Source of the DNA: JBCCSZ01 sp039821145
GTDB lineage: Bacteria > Bacteroidota > Bacteroidia > Chitinophagales > Saprospiraceae
Length of the DNA stretch: 64,000 bases
Reading direction: 5' to 3'
Assembly (NCBI GenBank): GCA_039821145.1
Contig: JBCBOS010000014.1
Coordinates: 165,299 to 229,298 of the forward strand
Part shown: one piece after another, positions 1 through 9,192 of the stretch
Layout of the letters: each line of letters starts with the position of its first letter
Numbering within the stretch: the stretch's first letter is position 1
Notes under the pieces: generated by a model
The model's input: only the letters and a program-made list of their open reading frames with translations
Database searches by the model: none
Told to the model about the DNA's origin: nothing
Position numbers and translations under genes: made by a program

Positions 1-2
1 CG

Positions 3-2177
3 CATCCTCAGTACGAACAACCATTTTTGGAAGACCGATTGCACGATGGATTTTACTGGATCGGTACCCACATCGGTGGCTTGGTCAAGATGTACAAAAA
101 GAGAAAGCGCTTTCACACCAATCACCTCGAAGCCATCACCAAGCAATACGATCACCTGCCCATCGTCTGGAATATGGTCATAGACGGAGATGACAACCTT
201 TGGGTTCGGCTCGAACACGGCATTGCCAAGATTGAAGGGAATGGTAGAGGGCATCACTTTTGGTCAAAAATTCAGCGCTTGGGAGAACGTCCTCTGACGG
301 GAAATATGTTTTCGGGATTTCACCGCGATCGAATGGGCAGAATTTGGATTGGAGGCCCAATGGGCTTGCACCAATTGATCGAACAAGCTGATGGACAATT
401 GCAAGCCACTCCTGCGACCAACTCAACCGAGTGTGTTGACATCGGCGCATTTTGCTTTCAGGAATTGGACGAACACTTGTTGATTGGCACCTATTCGGGA
501 TTTCACCTCTTTGACTTGAGGACAAAGCAATTCACGAGGTGTCCCATCCGACTGTACAAGGACCAACCCAGACCCGTTGGCCATCGAGTCAATGCCATTC
601 TATTTGACAGCTTCAACAACTTGTGGATCGGTACCCATCATGGCCTGGCTGTCTACCGCAACTTGTCGGGGGGAATCCTTGATGCCATTCACAGAGAGCC
701 AGAATGGTATCGGCACGATGGAAAAGATCGCAGCAGCCTGATTGGCAACAACATTTATGCCCTTGTGGAGGATGACCAGGGTCGCGTCTGGATCAGTACC
801 ATGACCGGCTTGTCCATGGCCATTGACTTGGGTGATCAACTGACATTTAAGTCCTTTACAGAAGCCGATGGATTGGCCAATAGCATCATACATGGAATGC
901 TGCCCGAAGACAACCGCCGCTATCTTTGGCTCAGCACCAACAATGGCCTATCCAAAGTGGATACACGCTACTTTCAGTTTTCCAATTACAGTGCTTCAGA
1001 CGGCTTGCAAAGCAATGAGTTCAATGGCAAGTCCGTCTTCAAAAGCGACAATGGAGAATTGTTCTTTGGCGGCATCAATGGCCTGACGTACTTCCATCCG
1101 ACAGAGATTCGGAAAGAACACCGCATCCCCCCCATCTGGTTTACCTCCCTCAAGGTGATCAGCGGAGAGGAATTTTCTCTGCTCGATCAAGACGAAGAAA
1201 CTCCTGTGCGGCTGAGCTATCAGCAGCGATCCTTTGCGGTGGGCTTCATTGGCTTGGACTATGTCAATTCCGATGGATTGATTTATTCTTACGACTTGGA
1301 AGGGGCCGACATCAACGATGTATCCATCGGCAAAAATCGGGAATTGTACTTTTCCAATTTGTCACCTGGCAACTACACCCTGCGCATTCGCGCCACCACC
1401 AAGGACGGCGTCGTCAACAAGTCGGGGAAAAGCCTGCTGTTGATCATCGAACGCCCCTTTTGGCAAAGCCCCTGGTTTTACGCTGGCATCGGACTGCTGG
1501 TATTGCTCTGTAGTGCCTCTTTCTTTTATTTGATGTATCGACTCAAACTGCGTCAAATGGCCGAAGTGGAGGCCGTCCGCCAGTTGGCTGCCCAAGATTT
1601 TCACGATGAACTTGGTTCCAAACTTTCCATCATCTCCTTGTACAGCGAATTGAGCAAAAAAGGAGTTCAAAAAAGAGACATACAAACCCCTGTCTACCTG
1701 GACAAAGTCGCCCAAACTTCCAACAGTCTGTACGACTCCATGAAAGACCTATTGTGGTCTCTCAACCCGGAAAAAGACAGCCTTTGCGATTTGTTTTTGC
1801 ACCTCAAAGATTTTGGAGAAGAGTTGTTCACTCATTCGGAAATCGAATTTCAATCAGTCGGCATCGACAAGCCGCCAAAAAACGGACTGGCCCTTCCCAT
1901 GAACTACAAACGACACATACTCCTGATCGGCAAAGAAGCCATGCACAATTGCCTACGCCATGCCGACTGTCACCAAGTCAATTTGAAAATGTCCTACAGC
2001 CACAAATCACTCACCCTGCGAATAGAAGACGATGGAAAGGGATTCGATCCCAGGACGCAACGGATGGGAGATGGATTGCACAACATGCAGAGTCGCGCCC
2101 GCAAAATCAACGCGAGCCTGAAGATCAATGCCTCTCACAAAGGCACCAAGGTACAGCTGGTTTGCCCGATTCAATAG
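3..2177 (+). CDS. Hybrid-propeller sensor histidine kinase (5' end outside window)
   Basis: The reading frame is open to the left edge, so the true start lies upstream; a TTG at 27 is only the first internal start-like codon. The visible part holds Reg_prop-type beta-propeller repeats (motifs such as LWIGTHHGL, RVWISTMTGL, YLWLSTNNGLSKV), a Y_Y_Y domain ending near SPGNYTLRIRA, one membrane segment (about 1470-1545), a HisKA_3-type dimerisation segment with the phospho-acceptor His in DFHDELGSKLS (codon at 1602), and an HATPase with N box KEAMHNC and G box DDGKGFD. Family knowledge: periplasmic ligand sensing drives phosphorylation of a NarL-type regulator. The regulator gene follows 41 bases downstream, so they are a likely pair. 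The ligand cannot be inferred. Confidence 0.9.
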   Translation, partial: HPQYEQPFLEDRLHDGFYWIGTHIGGLVKMYKKRKRFHTNHLEAITKQYDHLPIVWNMVIDGDDNLWVRLEHGIAKIEGNGRGHHFWSKIQRLGERPLTGNMFSGFHRDRMGRIWIGGPMGLHQLIEQADGQLQATPATNSTECVDIGAFCFQELDEHLLIGTYSGFHLFDLRTKQFTRCPIRLYKDQPRPVGHRVNAILFDSFNNLWIGTHHGLAVYRNLSGGILDAIHREPEWYRHDGKDRSSLIGNNIYALVEDDQGRVWISTMTGLSMAIDLGDQLTFKSFTEADGLANSIIHGMLPEDNRRYLWLSTNNGLSKVDTRYFQFSNYSASDGLQSNEFNGKSVFKSDNGELFFGGINGLTYFHPTEIRKEHRIPPIWFTSLKVISGEEFSLLDQDEETPVRLSYQQRSFAVGFIGLDYVNSDGLIYSYDLEGADINDVSIGKNRELYFSNLSPGNYTLRIRATTKDGVVNKSGKSLLLIIERPFWQSPWFYAGIGLLVLLCSASFFYLMYRLKLRQMAEVEAVRQLAAQDFHDELGSKLSIISLYSELSKKGVQKRDIQTPVYLDKVAQTSNSLYDSMKDLLWSLNPEKDSLCDLFLHLKDFGEELFTHSEIEFQSVGIDKPPKNGLALPMNYKRHILLIGKEAMHNCLRHADCHQVNLKMSYSHKSLTLRIEDDGKGFDPRTQRMGDGLHNMQSRARKINASLKINASHKGTKVQLVCPIQ

Positions 2178-2218
2178 TACACAATGCCAATACTTTTTCT
2201 ACACAAAAACAGACACCA

Positions 2219-2842
2219 ATGATCTCCGTAGCCATTGTAGACGACAAAAGAGACATCCGCGAAGGACTGAAATTGATCCTCAATGGAGCGACCGACTTCA
2301 GCTGCAAAGCGGTATATGAAAATGCAGAATCTTGCATCGAAGGACTGGCCCGAGAGCTGCCCGATGTCATTTTGATGGACATTGAGCTTCCCCAAATGTC
2401 TGGCATTGAATGCGCCCGCCACCTCAAACAATCGTACCCCCAACTCGACATCATCATGCTGACCGTACACGATGACGATGCGTCCATTTTCCAATCTCTC
2501 AAAGCTGGCGCAACAGGCTACCTGACCAAAAACATTTTTCCCTCCAAACTCCTCAATGCCATCAAGGAAGTCAGAAGCGGTGGCTCCCCCATGAGTTCAG
2601 CCATTGCCCGGAGAGTCGTTTCCTCTTTCAAAAATGTCCAACGCCCCGGGCACCAACTGACGTCCCGGGAAAGAGAAGTTCTCAACTTACTCTGCCAGGG
2701 CAAAAGCTACAAGGTCATCGGCGACCGACTCTTCATCAGTGGCAATACCGTGCGCTTTCACCTCAAAAACATCTACCGAAAATTGCAAGTCAATTCCAAG
2801 TATGAAGCGGTGATCAAAGCCAAGGGAGAAAACATGTTTTAA
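2219..2842 (+). CDS. NarL/LuxR-type response regulator
   Basis: 207 residues. The receiver domain starts directly at the ATG (MISVAIVDDKRD), with acidic pocket D8/D9, phospho-acceptor D54 in VILMDIELP, and the switch region IIMLTVHDDD. The C-terminal LuxR-type helix-turn-helix reads LTSREREVLNLLCQGKSYK and NTVRFHLKNIYRKLQV. The open frame extends upstream to 1754 but that part overlaps the kinase gene and is a shadow; the start at 2219 gives the standard family length. It lies just behind the HisKA_3 kinase, its probable phosphodonor. Target promoters are unknown. Confidence 0.93.
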   Translation: MISVAIVDDKRDIREGLKLILNGATDFSCKAVYENAESCIEGLARELPDVILMDIELPQMSGIECARHLKQSYPQLDIIMLTVHDDDASIFQSLKAGATGYLTKNIFPSKLLNAIKEVRSGGSPMSSAIARRVVSSFKNVQRPGHQLTSREREVLNLLCQGKSYKVIGDRLFISGNTVRFHLKNIYRKLQVNSKYEAVIKAKGENMF

Positions 2843-3283
2843 CCCACAAAAACTACCCAAGTTGGTAGTGTCGCCCACTCGCATTTTCCCGTAATTTTAC
2901 ATCTGTAAGCTTGACAAAGAATTGGAGAGCATGACAAGCATTGTCAAAGCATGCTTTTGAATTCTCAATTTGAAATGATAAAAATTTGACGAGAAGTTTT
3001 TTCATAGGTTTTGGGCTCGGACTTGCTGCACACCCTTGGTGAAACACGCTCTGCGATTGGAATCAAAAGTGATTCAAACCGTCGCATGGCAAAATCGGTC
3101 ACCATACAGCATGATCAGGAAAGCTGCGGCAAGTTCGGCCAGACCTTTGTCCCTACGCAATGAAACAAAATCGATGGACTTTCCCCATCCAAGAGATAGA
3201 GAAAGGAGATGGCAAATGATCTCTGATTCTCAAAAAAATTCCTGAGTATTGAATCTGCTCGGGCAATTCCTGAGTACTATACT
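2843..3283. other. Intergenic stretch without a supported gene
   Basis: About 440 bases between the response regulator and the terminator shared with the DUF3810 gene. Short open frames exist but have no domain, signal peptide or start context. The only pattern seen is a short direct repeat, ATTCCTGAGTA, twice within about 45 bases near 3237-3281. Confidence 0.5.
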
Positions 3284-3322
3284 GCTGCCCAATGGTTGTC
3301 CCTATTGGGCGGCACTTTTTTT
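3284..3322 (+). terminator. Rho-independent terminator for the sensor/regulator operon
   Basis: A 10-bp stem (3284-3293 with 3304-3313, one G-T wobble) with a 10-base loop is followed by ACTTTTTTT on the plus strand. It overlaps the last codons and stop of the convergent DUF3810 gene, whose KKSAAQ end is written by the same bases. Confidence 0.65.
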
Positions 3323-4396
3323 GTCTCCCTTCCGCCAGGCAGCAGCCAACATCACAATGCGACTGTAATTTTTCATTCCCTCTGGAATCCCCTGCGCTTT
3401 CAGATAGGTATTGTAGGCCAGATTTCGAAAGCGAGGCATGATGTCTGGATACTCATCCATTCGCTCGCGGATGGCCTTGAGGTCGGTTCTGATCACCGCA
3501 GGCAAGTTGTAATAAAAGGAAGCATACAAGTCGGGATCAGCCCGCCGATAGCCACTGGCCAGATAGCGCCAGTACCCCATGTAACCTGCATAGCGGATGA
3601 AGGGCTCTTCCGATTCGATGCACGCCAAAAAGGCCAAAAAATTGCAACTCCCTTCATCGGTAAATCCATACGCGTGAAAGTATTCGTGGGCCATGACAAA
3701 GGGCTGCTGAATGGGATGCAAGCCCGCATCGATGTGGCATTCCCCAGTCAGCGGCATGTAAAAACCAGCTGTGCTGATGCGCAACAACACGCCCTTGGGA
3801 AGGAGACAGCGAAGGCGTGGATCACCACTATCGGGAAAGTCCAGGCTTGCCAGCGTAGCCTCTACCAATGGACGGATTTGGGGCAGCAATTCCCCTGGGG
3901 CATCTCCCTCTGACAAAGGCACAGAATCTGCTCGTACCTGCAGACGGTTGGTCACCAATAAGGGGGTGTAGTGACTCAATTCTTCCAATAGCTCCCGACG
4001 GTCCAAGGGCTTGGGTTGGATTCCGATCTGGTCTTCCAATGGCTGCCGGGCGTAGTTGAAGCCCCACAAAAGAAGGAAGAAGAACACCACAGCACTCACA
4101 AAAGCAAAGAGCGAATACAAGGTCTGAAAAAGCCACTGCCACCAGAGAAAACCGCGCTGAAAACTGCGAATCAATCGCACAATGCCCCAGATCAACAACG
4201 ATAAAATCAAAACGTAGAGCATGGGGACAGGCATCAGGCCAATGGTGTGGTCCAACAACCAGCGAATGCCGATGTACAAACCACGGGTGTAATAGCGCTC
4301 GATGAACAGGGGAGAATCTCCCAATAGGTACCTCAAAGAGATCATGATGATCCCCAATACCAGCCAAATCCATCTTTTATCCTTATTTTTGGGCAT
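3302..4396 (-). CDS. DUF3810 family membrane protein with HExxH motif
   Basis: 364 residues from the ATG at 4396; an upstream ATG at 4441 would add 15 unlikely residues. Three hydrophobic segments (WIWLVLGIIMISL, PMLYVLILSLLIWGI, SLFAFVSAVVFFFLLLWG) lie in the N-terminal third, followed by a soluble region. Around residue 235 it reads VMAHEYFHAYGFTDEGSCNF: an HExxH motif followed by a Glu, the layout of zinc metalloproteases. Membership of DUF3810 is recognised from this block and the following YMGYWRYLASGY. A membrane-bound peptidase is an inference. Its start codon overlaps that of the divergent lipoprotein gene. Confidence 0.82.
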   Translation of the reverse strand: MPKNKDKRWIWLVLGIIMISLRYLLGDSPLFIERYYTRGLYIGIRWLLDHTIGLMPVPMLYVLILSLLIWGIVRLIRSFQRGFLWWQWLFQTLYSLFAFVSAVVFFFLLLWGFNYARQPLEDQIGIQPKPLDRRELLEELSHYTPLLVTNRLQVRADSVPLSEGDAPGELLPQIRPLVEATLASLDFPDSGDPRLRCLLPKGVLLRISTAGFYMPLTGECHIDAGLHPIQQPFVMAHEYFHAYGFTDEGSCNFLAFLACIESEEPFIRYAGYMGYWRYLASGYRRADPDLYASFYYNLPAVIRTDLKAIRERMDEYPDIMPRFRNLAYNTYLKAQGIPEGMKNYSRIVMLAAAWRKGDKKSAAQ

Positions 4397-5051
4397 GCGC
4401 AAAGATACATTCAAAAAAACTGATGTGAAACATTTTGCCATCTTCCTCTTGGCAATTTGCTTGTCCTTTTGCTGGGCCTGTCAAGGCGATGGCGCTGGCG
4501 ATGGCACAAAAAATCCGTCTACAGATCCGACCGGAGTCGATGCATCGGCCCTGCCCCACGGCGAAAGCCTACCGGCTACCGAGCTGAGCGAGGCCGACCG
4601 TCAAAAACTGGCCCAGGCCAAGGGACGAGATGTCCCCAGCATCGCAGCCAACGAACTGGCCGATCTGCTGCAGCAAAGCCCTGACGGACTCCACGTGGTC
4701 AACTTCTGGCGATTTGACTGCCCCCAATGCATGAACACCAACCGCATCCTGGCCGATCTGGTGGCCTCCAAAGGGGCCAATGCCCCCCGAGTATTCTTGG
4801 TCAATACGGACTTGCCATCCAAGCTCGCCGAGGTTCGAACGTACATCCGGGAGGAAAATTTTTCACAAAAGGTCTTTCAGCTTCGCCCGCAAATCAATGC
4901 CCCAGATTTTAGCGGACTGCTCCCACAATGGTCGGGAGATTTGCCTGCGACCTGGTTGTTCAACCAAGCCGATGGCGTCAATTTGCTCTATCACAGAGCC
5001 TACGGGTCAGAAGAAATGCAGGCCATCATAGAACCCTTTTTGTTGCGGTAG
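4395..5051 (+). CDS. Thioredoxin-like lipoprotein (CPQC active site)
   Basis: 218 residues from the ATG at 4395. A basic N-terminus and hydrophobic stretch (FAIFLLAICLSF) end in a lipobox-like CWAC, predicting export and lipidation. After a low-complexity linker comes a thioredoxin-like fold: HVVNFWRFDCPQCMNTN with a CxxC pair, then VFLVNTDL and, near the end, LPATWLFNQADG, which fits the cis-Pro loop. Likely a periplasmic or outer-membrane redox protein related to TlpA/ResA; the partner is unknown. Its ATG shares bases with the start of the divergent DUF3810 gene. Upstream in-frame ATGs (4302) lie inside that gene and are less likely. Confidence 0.78.
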   Translation: MRKDTFKKTDVKHFAIFLLAICLSFCWACQGDGAGDGTKNPSTDPTGVDASALPHGESLPATELSEADRQKLAQAKGRDVPSIAANELADLLQQSPDGLHVVNFWRFDCPQCMNTNRILADLVASKGANAPRVFLVNTDLPSKLAEVRTYIREENFSQKVFQLRPQINAPDFSGLLPQWSGDLPATWLFNQADGVNLLYHRAYGSEEMQAIIEPFLLR

Positions 5052-5311
5052 ATTTCACAAAACCATCCCAGACTGTCTTAGCCAGGACAAGTATTCCCAA
5101 GAATCGGCAAGGCGGACGCAACTTCTGAGGCAATTGTGATGTTTAGAAGTCAAGAAAGTCACACAGTTGATCAGACAGAGTCGCGAATCAGGCATTTTTC
5201 AGTGACTTTTACAGATCAAAATGACTCATTCGCAATTTTTTCTGTCACTTATGATTAATTTCGTGGCTACTGTATCATAAAATTATTATTACACTAAATA
5301 TCGATCTAGTC

Positions 5312-5638
5312 ATGGCACTTGAATTCACAGATTCCAACTTCCAAGAAACCGTACTCCAACCTGATGTCGTAGCAGTCGTTGATTTCTGGGCAGAGTGGTG
5401 CGGTCCCTGCCGCATGATCACGCCAATTATAGAGGACTTGTACAAGGAGTACGAAGGCAAAGTACTGGTGGGCAAAGTCAATGTAGACCACAACCCCAAA
5501 GTATCTGCCGACTACGGCATCCGCAGCATTCCAACCATCCTGATCATGAAAGGTGGTGAAGTGGTTGACAAGCAGGTCGGTGTTACGACCAAGACGAAGC
5601 TGGAAGAGAAGATAAACGCTCAATTGGCGACGGCCTAA
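5312..5638 (+). CDS. trxA: Thioredoxin
   Basis: 108 residues, the normal length of thioredoxin 1. It has WAEWCGPCRM with redox cysteines 30 and 33, buried Asp24 in VVDFWA, and the cis-Pro loop IRSIPTIL. Role from the family: cytoplasmic disulfide reductase recharged by thioredoxin reductase and NADPH. It stands alone between a 260-base upstream gap, where I saw no clear consensus promoter, and a strong intrinsic terminator 26 bases after the stop. Confidence 0.97.
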   Translation: MALEFTDSNFQETVLQPDVVAVVDFWAEWCGPCRMITPIIEDLYKEYEGKVLVGKVNVDHNPKVSADYGIRSIPTILIMKGGEVVDKQVGVTTKTKLEEKINAQLATA

Positions 5639-5664
5639 CACCCGTCCACAGCTAAAGCAATCGC

Positions 5665-5703
5665 AAAAAGGCTCTTTGTCATTCGCTGGCAAAGAGCCTT
5701 TTT
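5665..5703. terminator. Intrinsic terminator after trxA
   Basis: A 13-bp perfect stem AAAAAGGCTCTTT / AAAGAGCCTTTTT encloses a 13-base loop. It has a T tract on the plus strand and a matching A tract upstream, so it can work in both directions. It ends the trxA transcript. Confidence 0.85.
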
Positions 5704-5772
5704 CCAGTTCCCTGCAACAGATGTTGTCTACAAGCGTTATATACACTACCATCACCAATCGCCCCCGATCTT

Positions 5773-6702
5773 ATGAGTTTACTGGACAATTACGAAGTAC
5801 GCAATCTCGGCAACTTGGAACTGCTGGCCCGTCAGGTGGTCGAAGGCTTCATCATCGGACTGCACAAAAGTCCATTCCACGGTTTTTCTGTTGAATTTGC
5901 CGAACACCGACTCTACAATCAAGGGGAAGCCACCAAAAACATCGATTGGAAGGTTTTTGCCCGGACAGACAAACTGTTCATCAAGCGATTTGAGGAAGAA
6001 ACCAATTTGCGCTGCCAGATCGTCATCGACGCCTCTTCGTCCATGTACTTCCCAGAGGTCAACAAAAAATCGGATGCCTACATCAACAAGCTGAGATTCT
6101 CAGCCCTGTCGGCAGCCGCCCTGATGAACCTGCTCAAGAAGCAACGCGATGCCTTTGGCCTGAGCCTTTTCGACCAACAGGTCAATACCCATACAAACTG
6201 CAAATCCAGTACCTCCCACTACCGATTGCTGCTCACCTATTTGGACAAACTCATCAACAATCCCGAGCGCAACAAGACCACCGCCGCCGCCGATGCCCTG
6301 CACCAGATCGCAGACAGCATCCACAAACGCTCCATGGTGATCATCTTCAGCGACATGTTTGAGCAAAACGAGCAAAGCGACCGCCTTTTCTCCGCCCTCC
6401 AACACCTCAAGCACAACAAGCACGAAGTCGTCCTCTTCCACGTCGTGGACAAAAGCAAGGAGATCGACTTTGAGTTTGAAAATCGTCCCTACCTGTTCAT
6501 CGACATCGAAACGGGCGAACAGGTCCGGCTGCAGTCCAATCAAGTGAAGGACCAATACGTCAAACAGGTCCGGGAATTCACCGAAAAGCTCAAGCTCAAA
6601 TGCCTGCAATACCGCATTGACTTTGTCGAAGCAGACATCCACGCAGGCTTCAAACCCATCCTCCAGTCTTACCTGGTCAAGCGCAGCAAAATGGGCGCCT
6701 AG
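5773..6702 (+). CDS. DUF58 domain protein
   Basis: 309 residues. The N-terminal block matches DUF58 (GFSVEFAEHRLYNQGEATKN, IDWKVFARTDKLFIKRFEEE), followed by a von Willebrand A-like region with a MIDAS-type DASSSM and MVIIFSDMF. Family knowledge: DUF58 proteins are usually encoded next to MoxR ATPases and act in complex assembly or metal insertion. No moxR lies in this window near it, so it is an orphan here. No signal peptide; cytoplasmic. Confidence 0.9.
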   Translation: MSLLDNYEVRNLGNLELLARQVVEGFIIGLHKSPFHGFSVEFAEHRLYNQGEATKNIDWKVFARTDKLFIKRFEEETNLRCQIVIDASSSMYFPEVNKKSDAYINKLRFSALSAAALMNLLKKQRDAFGLSLFDQQVNTHTNCKSSTSHYRLLLTYLDKLINNPERNKTTAAADALHQIADSIHKRSMVIIFSDMFEQNEQSDRLFSALQHLKHNKHEVVLFHVVDKSKEIDFEFENRPYLFIDIETGEQVRLQSNQVKDQYVKQVREFTEKLKLKCLQYRIDFVEADIHAGFKPILQSYLVKRSKMGA

Positions 6703-6788
6703 TCCCCTACCTGATCCATTTCGGCAAATGGCCCAAAAGTACTATCTTGGCGGGCATACCATCACCTGTTTAGAAAACCTTTTGCCCT

Positions 6789-7529
6789 ATGCTGAGCATT
6801 CACGACCTGCCAACCAAACCACCTGCCGATTCCGATAAAAAGGCCCTCAAAGATGCCACAGATGAGTATGTGGACCGTATCGGAGACCTACATCGTCTGC
6901 TGTTGGCCAACGAATCTCATTCGCTCTTGGTCATTTTTCAGGGGATGGATGCCAGTGGAAAGGATGGAGCTGTGAAAAATGTTTTTCGCAAATGCGTCCA
7001 CAACAACCTGAGCGTTTATTCTTTCAAAAAACCCACCGATGAGGAGTTTGCACACGACTTCCTCTGGCGGGTCCACAAGCAATGTCCTGCCAAAGGCCAC
7101 ATCAAAATCTTCAACCGCTCCCATTACGAAGACATCCTCATCCAACGCGTTCACGGATGGATCAGCGAAGAAAAGGTACAACAACGCATGAAGGCCATCA
7201 ATGCCTTTGAAGAACTACTGGTGAATGATGGCAATACTGTGGTTCTCAAGTTTTTCCTGAGCCTCTCCAAAGACCAGCAAGAACTCGAACTGCAGGAACG
7301 CATCGATGAACGAGAGAAAAACTACAAGCACAATCCCGGCGATTGGGAGGAGCGCAAACACTGGGACAAATACATGAAGTGCTACGAAGATGTCCTCAAT
7401 TGGAGTGAACTGCCCTGGACGGTGGTACCTGTGGACCAGCGTTGGTACCGCGACTACGTGGTGTCCAAAAAAATCGTCGAAGCACTGGAAGCCCTCCAAC
7501 TGGACTGGCCGCCACTCAAGGAGGAATAG
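6789..7529 (+). CDS. ppk2: Polyphosphate kinase 2 family phosphotransferase
   Basis: 246 residues. Walker A is QGMDASGKDGAVKNV (residues 51 on); the Walker B/lid region reads IKIFNRSHYEDILIQRVHGW; later RIDEREKNYKHNPGDWEERKHW and WTVVPVDQRWYRDYVVSKKI. These are hallmark blocks of PPK2, which uses polyphosphate to phosphorylate nucleotides (AMP/ADP or GDP, depending on class). The single-domain length fits class I or III; substrate specificity cannot be fixed by eye. It lies 86 bases after the DUF58 gene on the same strand. Confidence 0.92.
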   Translation: MLSIHDLPTKPPADSDKKALKDATDEYVDRIGDLHRLLLANESHSLLVIFQGMDASGKDGAVKNVFRKCVHNNLSVYSFKKPTDEEFAHDFLWRVHKQCPAKGHIKIFNRSHYEDILIQRVHGWISEEKVQQRMKAINAFEELLVNDGNTVVLKFFLSLSKDQQELELQERIDEREKNYKHNPGDWEERKHWDKYMKCYEDVLNWSELPWTVVPVDQRWYRDYVVSKKIVEALEALQLDWPPLKEE

Positions 7530-7676
7530 CCCCTTTGCCCGCCCCTTTGGTGAACTTTCCCCTGCCTTTTGAGGTTGACCTTTTGGATCGAGATGTTCGG
7601 TATTTTCCAAGGCTGCATGGCCAGAAAAGTCGAAGCACCAAGACCAGCGAAACTTTATGATCAATACCCTACTTCT

Positions 7677-8063
7677 ATGCCTAGCAAAGTAAGAGTTGAC
7701 AAGTGGTTGTGGAGTGTGCGGATTTTCAAATCTCGTACCCAAGCCACTGATGCCTGTAAGTCTGGAAAGGTAAAATTGGATGATCTCACCCTCAAGCCCT
7801 CCTCCAATATAGAGATCGGCCAAATACTCAAGGTGCGCAAAAACGGCTTCAACCTAAAGTACAAAATCCTGAAGCTGATCGAAAAACGCGTGGGGGCACC
7901 CATCGCCCAGGAATGCTACGACAATCTGACGCCAGAAGAAGAACTCAACAAGTACAATGACTGGTTTGTCGGAAAGGCACCTCCAGAGAGACGAGAACGC
8001 GGAGCTGGACGGCCTACCAAAAGAGACCGCCGAGACATCGACAAATTCAAGGATTTTTATTGA
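7677..8063 (+). CDS. S4-domain RNA-binding protein (Hsp15-like)
   Basis: 128 residues from the ATG at 7677 (MPSKVRVDKWLWS). This start is preferred because the S4 domain begins immediately after it; the frame continues upstream without similarity. S4 signature: VRVDKWLWSVRIFKSRTQAT, then ACKSGKVKLDD and GQILKVRK. The C-terminal tail is strongly charged (RRERGAGRPTKRDRRDID), as in HslR. Family role: binding of stalled 50S subunits carrying nascent peptidyl-tRNA, induced by heat in E. coli. The role here is inferred. Confidence 0.88.
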   Translation: MPSKVRVDKWLWSVRIFKSRTQATDACKSGKVKLDDLTLKPSSNIEIGQILKVRKNGFNLKYKILKLIEKRVGAPIAQECYDNLTPEEELNKYNDWFVGKAPPERRERGAGRPTKRDRRDIDKFKDFY

Positions 8064-8090
8064 GTTGCCTCGTTCACCTAAAGGAACTCA

Positions 8091-8981
8091 TCAACGCTTC
8101 AAGCGAGCGGACACTACCAATTCCTTGCCACCACCGCTGTAGTCGTAAAATCCTTCTCCGCTTTTGCGTCCCAATTTACCTGCCGTCACCATATTGACCA
8201 GAAGTGGGCAAGGAGCAAATTTTGGATTGCCAAACCCCTCTTGCAATACGCGGCAAATGGCCAAGCAAACATCCAATCCAATGAAATCAGCCAACTGAAG
8301 TGGTCCCATCGGATGTGCCATACCCAGCTTCATCACCGTATCGATTTCTTCCACACCTGCCACGCCTTCATACAAGGCATTGATGGCCTCGTTGATCATC
8401 GGAATGAGGATGCGATTGGCAACAAAACCTGGGTAATCATTGACTTCCACAGGCACCTTGCCCAGCCCGCGCGACAACTCCATGATGGCAGCCGTCACTT
8501 CATCACTGGTCGCATAGCCCCGGATCACCTCAATGAGTTTCATGACCGGAACGGGATTCATAAAGTGCATGCCGATCACCTTCTCCGGGCGTTGGGTAAC
8601 GGCAGCGATGCGGGTGATGGAGATGGAAGAAGTATTGGTCGCCAGGATGGCCGAAGCAGGGGCAAACTCATCCATCTGTTGGAAGATGCGGAGCTTCAAA
8701 TCGATGTTTTCCGTGGCCGCTTCCACCACCAAGTCCGCCTGAGCAACCGCCTCTTTCAAGTGAGTGAAAGTCTGAATATTGGCCAGGGTCGCCTCCTTGT
8801 CTTCCGCGCTGATCTTCTCCTTTTTGACCATCCGGTCGAGATTGCGTCCGATGGTGGACAGGGCTTTGTCCAGGGCATCCTGAGATACATCTGCCAGCTT
8901 GACCTGGTATCCTTTCATGGCAAAAACGTGCGCGATGCCATTTCCCATGGTTCCTGCGCCGATGACTGCAATTTGTTTCAT
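8091..8981 (-). CDS. 3-hydroxyacyl-CoA (3-hydroxybutyryl-CoA) dehydrogenase
   Basis: 296 residues, usual length for the monofunctional enzyme. Rossmann motif IGAGTMGNGIA at residues 7-17, VVEAATEN, NTSSISIT, catalytic His139 in GMHFMNPVPVMKLIEVI, and the C-terminal helical domain (NDYPGFVANRILIPMINEA, MAHPMGPLQLADFIGLD). It oxidises 3-hydroxyacyl-CoA with NAD(P)+ in beta-oxidation or butanoate metabolism. No other fatty-acid genes are adjacent. A TAnnTTTG -7 element lies about 24 bases upstream. Confidence 0.95.
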   Translation of the reverse strand: MKQIAVIGAGTMGNGIAHVFAMKGYQVKLADVSQDALDKALSTIGRNLDRMVKKEKISAEDKEATLANIQTFTHLKEAVAQADLVVEAATENIDLKLRIFQQMDEFAPASAILATNTSSISITRIAAVTQRPEKVIGMHFMNPVPVMKLIEVIRGYATSDEVTAAIMELSRGLGKVPVEVNDYPGFVANRILIPMINEAINALYEGVAGVEEIDTVMKLGMAHPMGPLQLADFIGLDVCLAICRVLQEGFGNPKFAPCPLLVNMVTAGKLGRKSGEGFYDYSGGGKELVVSARLKR

Positions 8982-9004
8982 TTTATTTGGTCTGATTTAG
9001 GCCG

Positions 9005-9012
9005 CAAAGGTA
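9005..9012 (-). promoter_or_regulatory. Candidate -7 element for the hydroxyacyl-CoA dehydrogenase gene
   Basis: TACCTTTG on the minus strand matches the Bacteroidota -7 consensus TAnnTTTG. A start of transcription near 8998 would leave a 5' leader of about 17 bases. A good -33 TTTG at 19-21 bases is not present. Confidence 0.42.
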
Positions 9013-9192
9013 AGGAATTGAGGCCCAAAGCCCGAAGAATTTGCCCTCTTTCCACAAGTGGCTTTGGCAAAGAAAAAAAGAGGAGAAATATTAGTAAAGA
9101 AAATTTTAAATGAGTAAAATTTAACTCAAGAAAAGGATTAATTCTGCCAAATTGATTTTCAAACTATTCTCTAAAAAAGAAGGTAATTCTGC

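Noticed and set aside
3036..3245. 69-codon plus-strand frame in the gap after the response regulator
   Set aside because: No signal, domain or promoter; composition not protein-like.
8241..9113. Long plus-strand open frame of 290 codons opposite the hydroxyacyl-CoA dehydrogenase gene
   Set aside because: It is the antisense shadow of a gene with clear Rossmann and catalytic motifs; its translation has shadow-like His and Asp richness and no domain.
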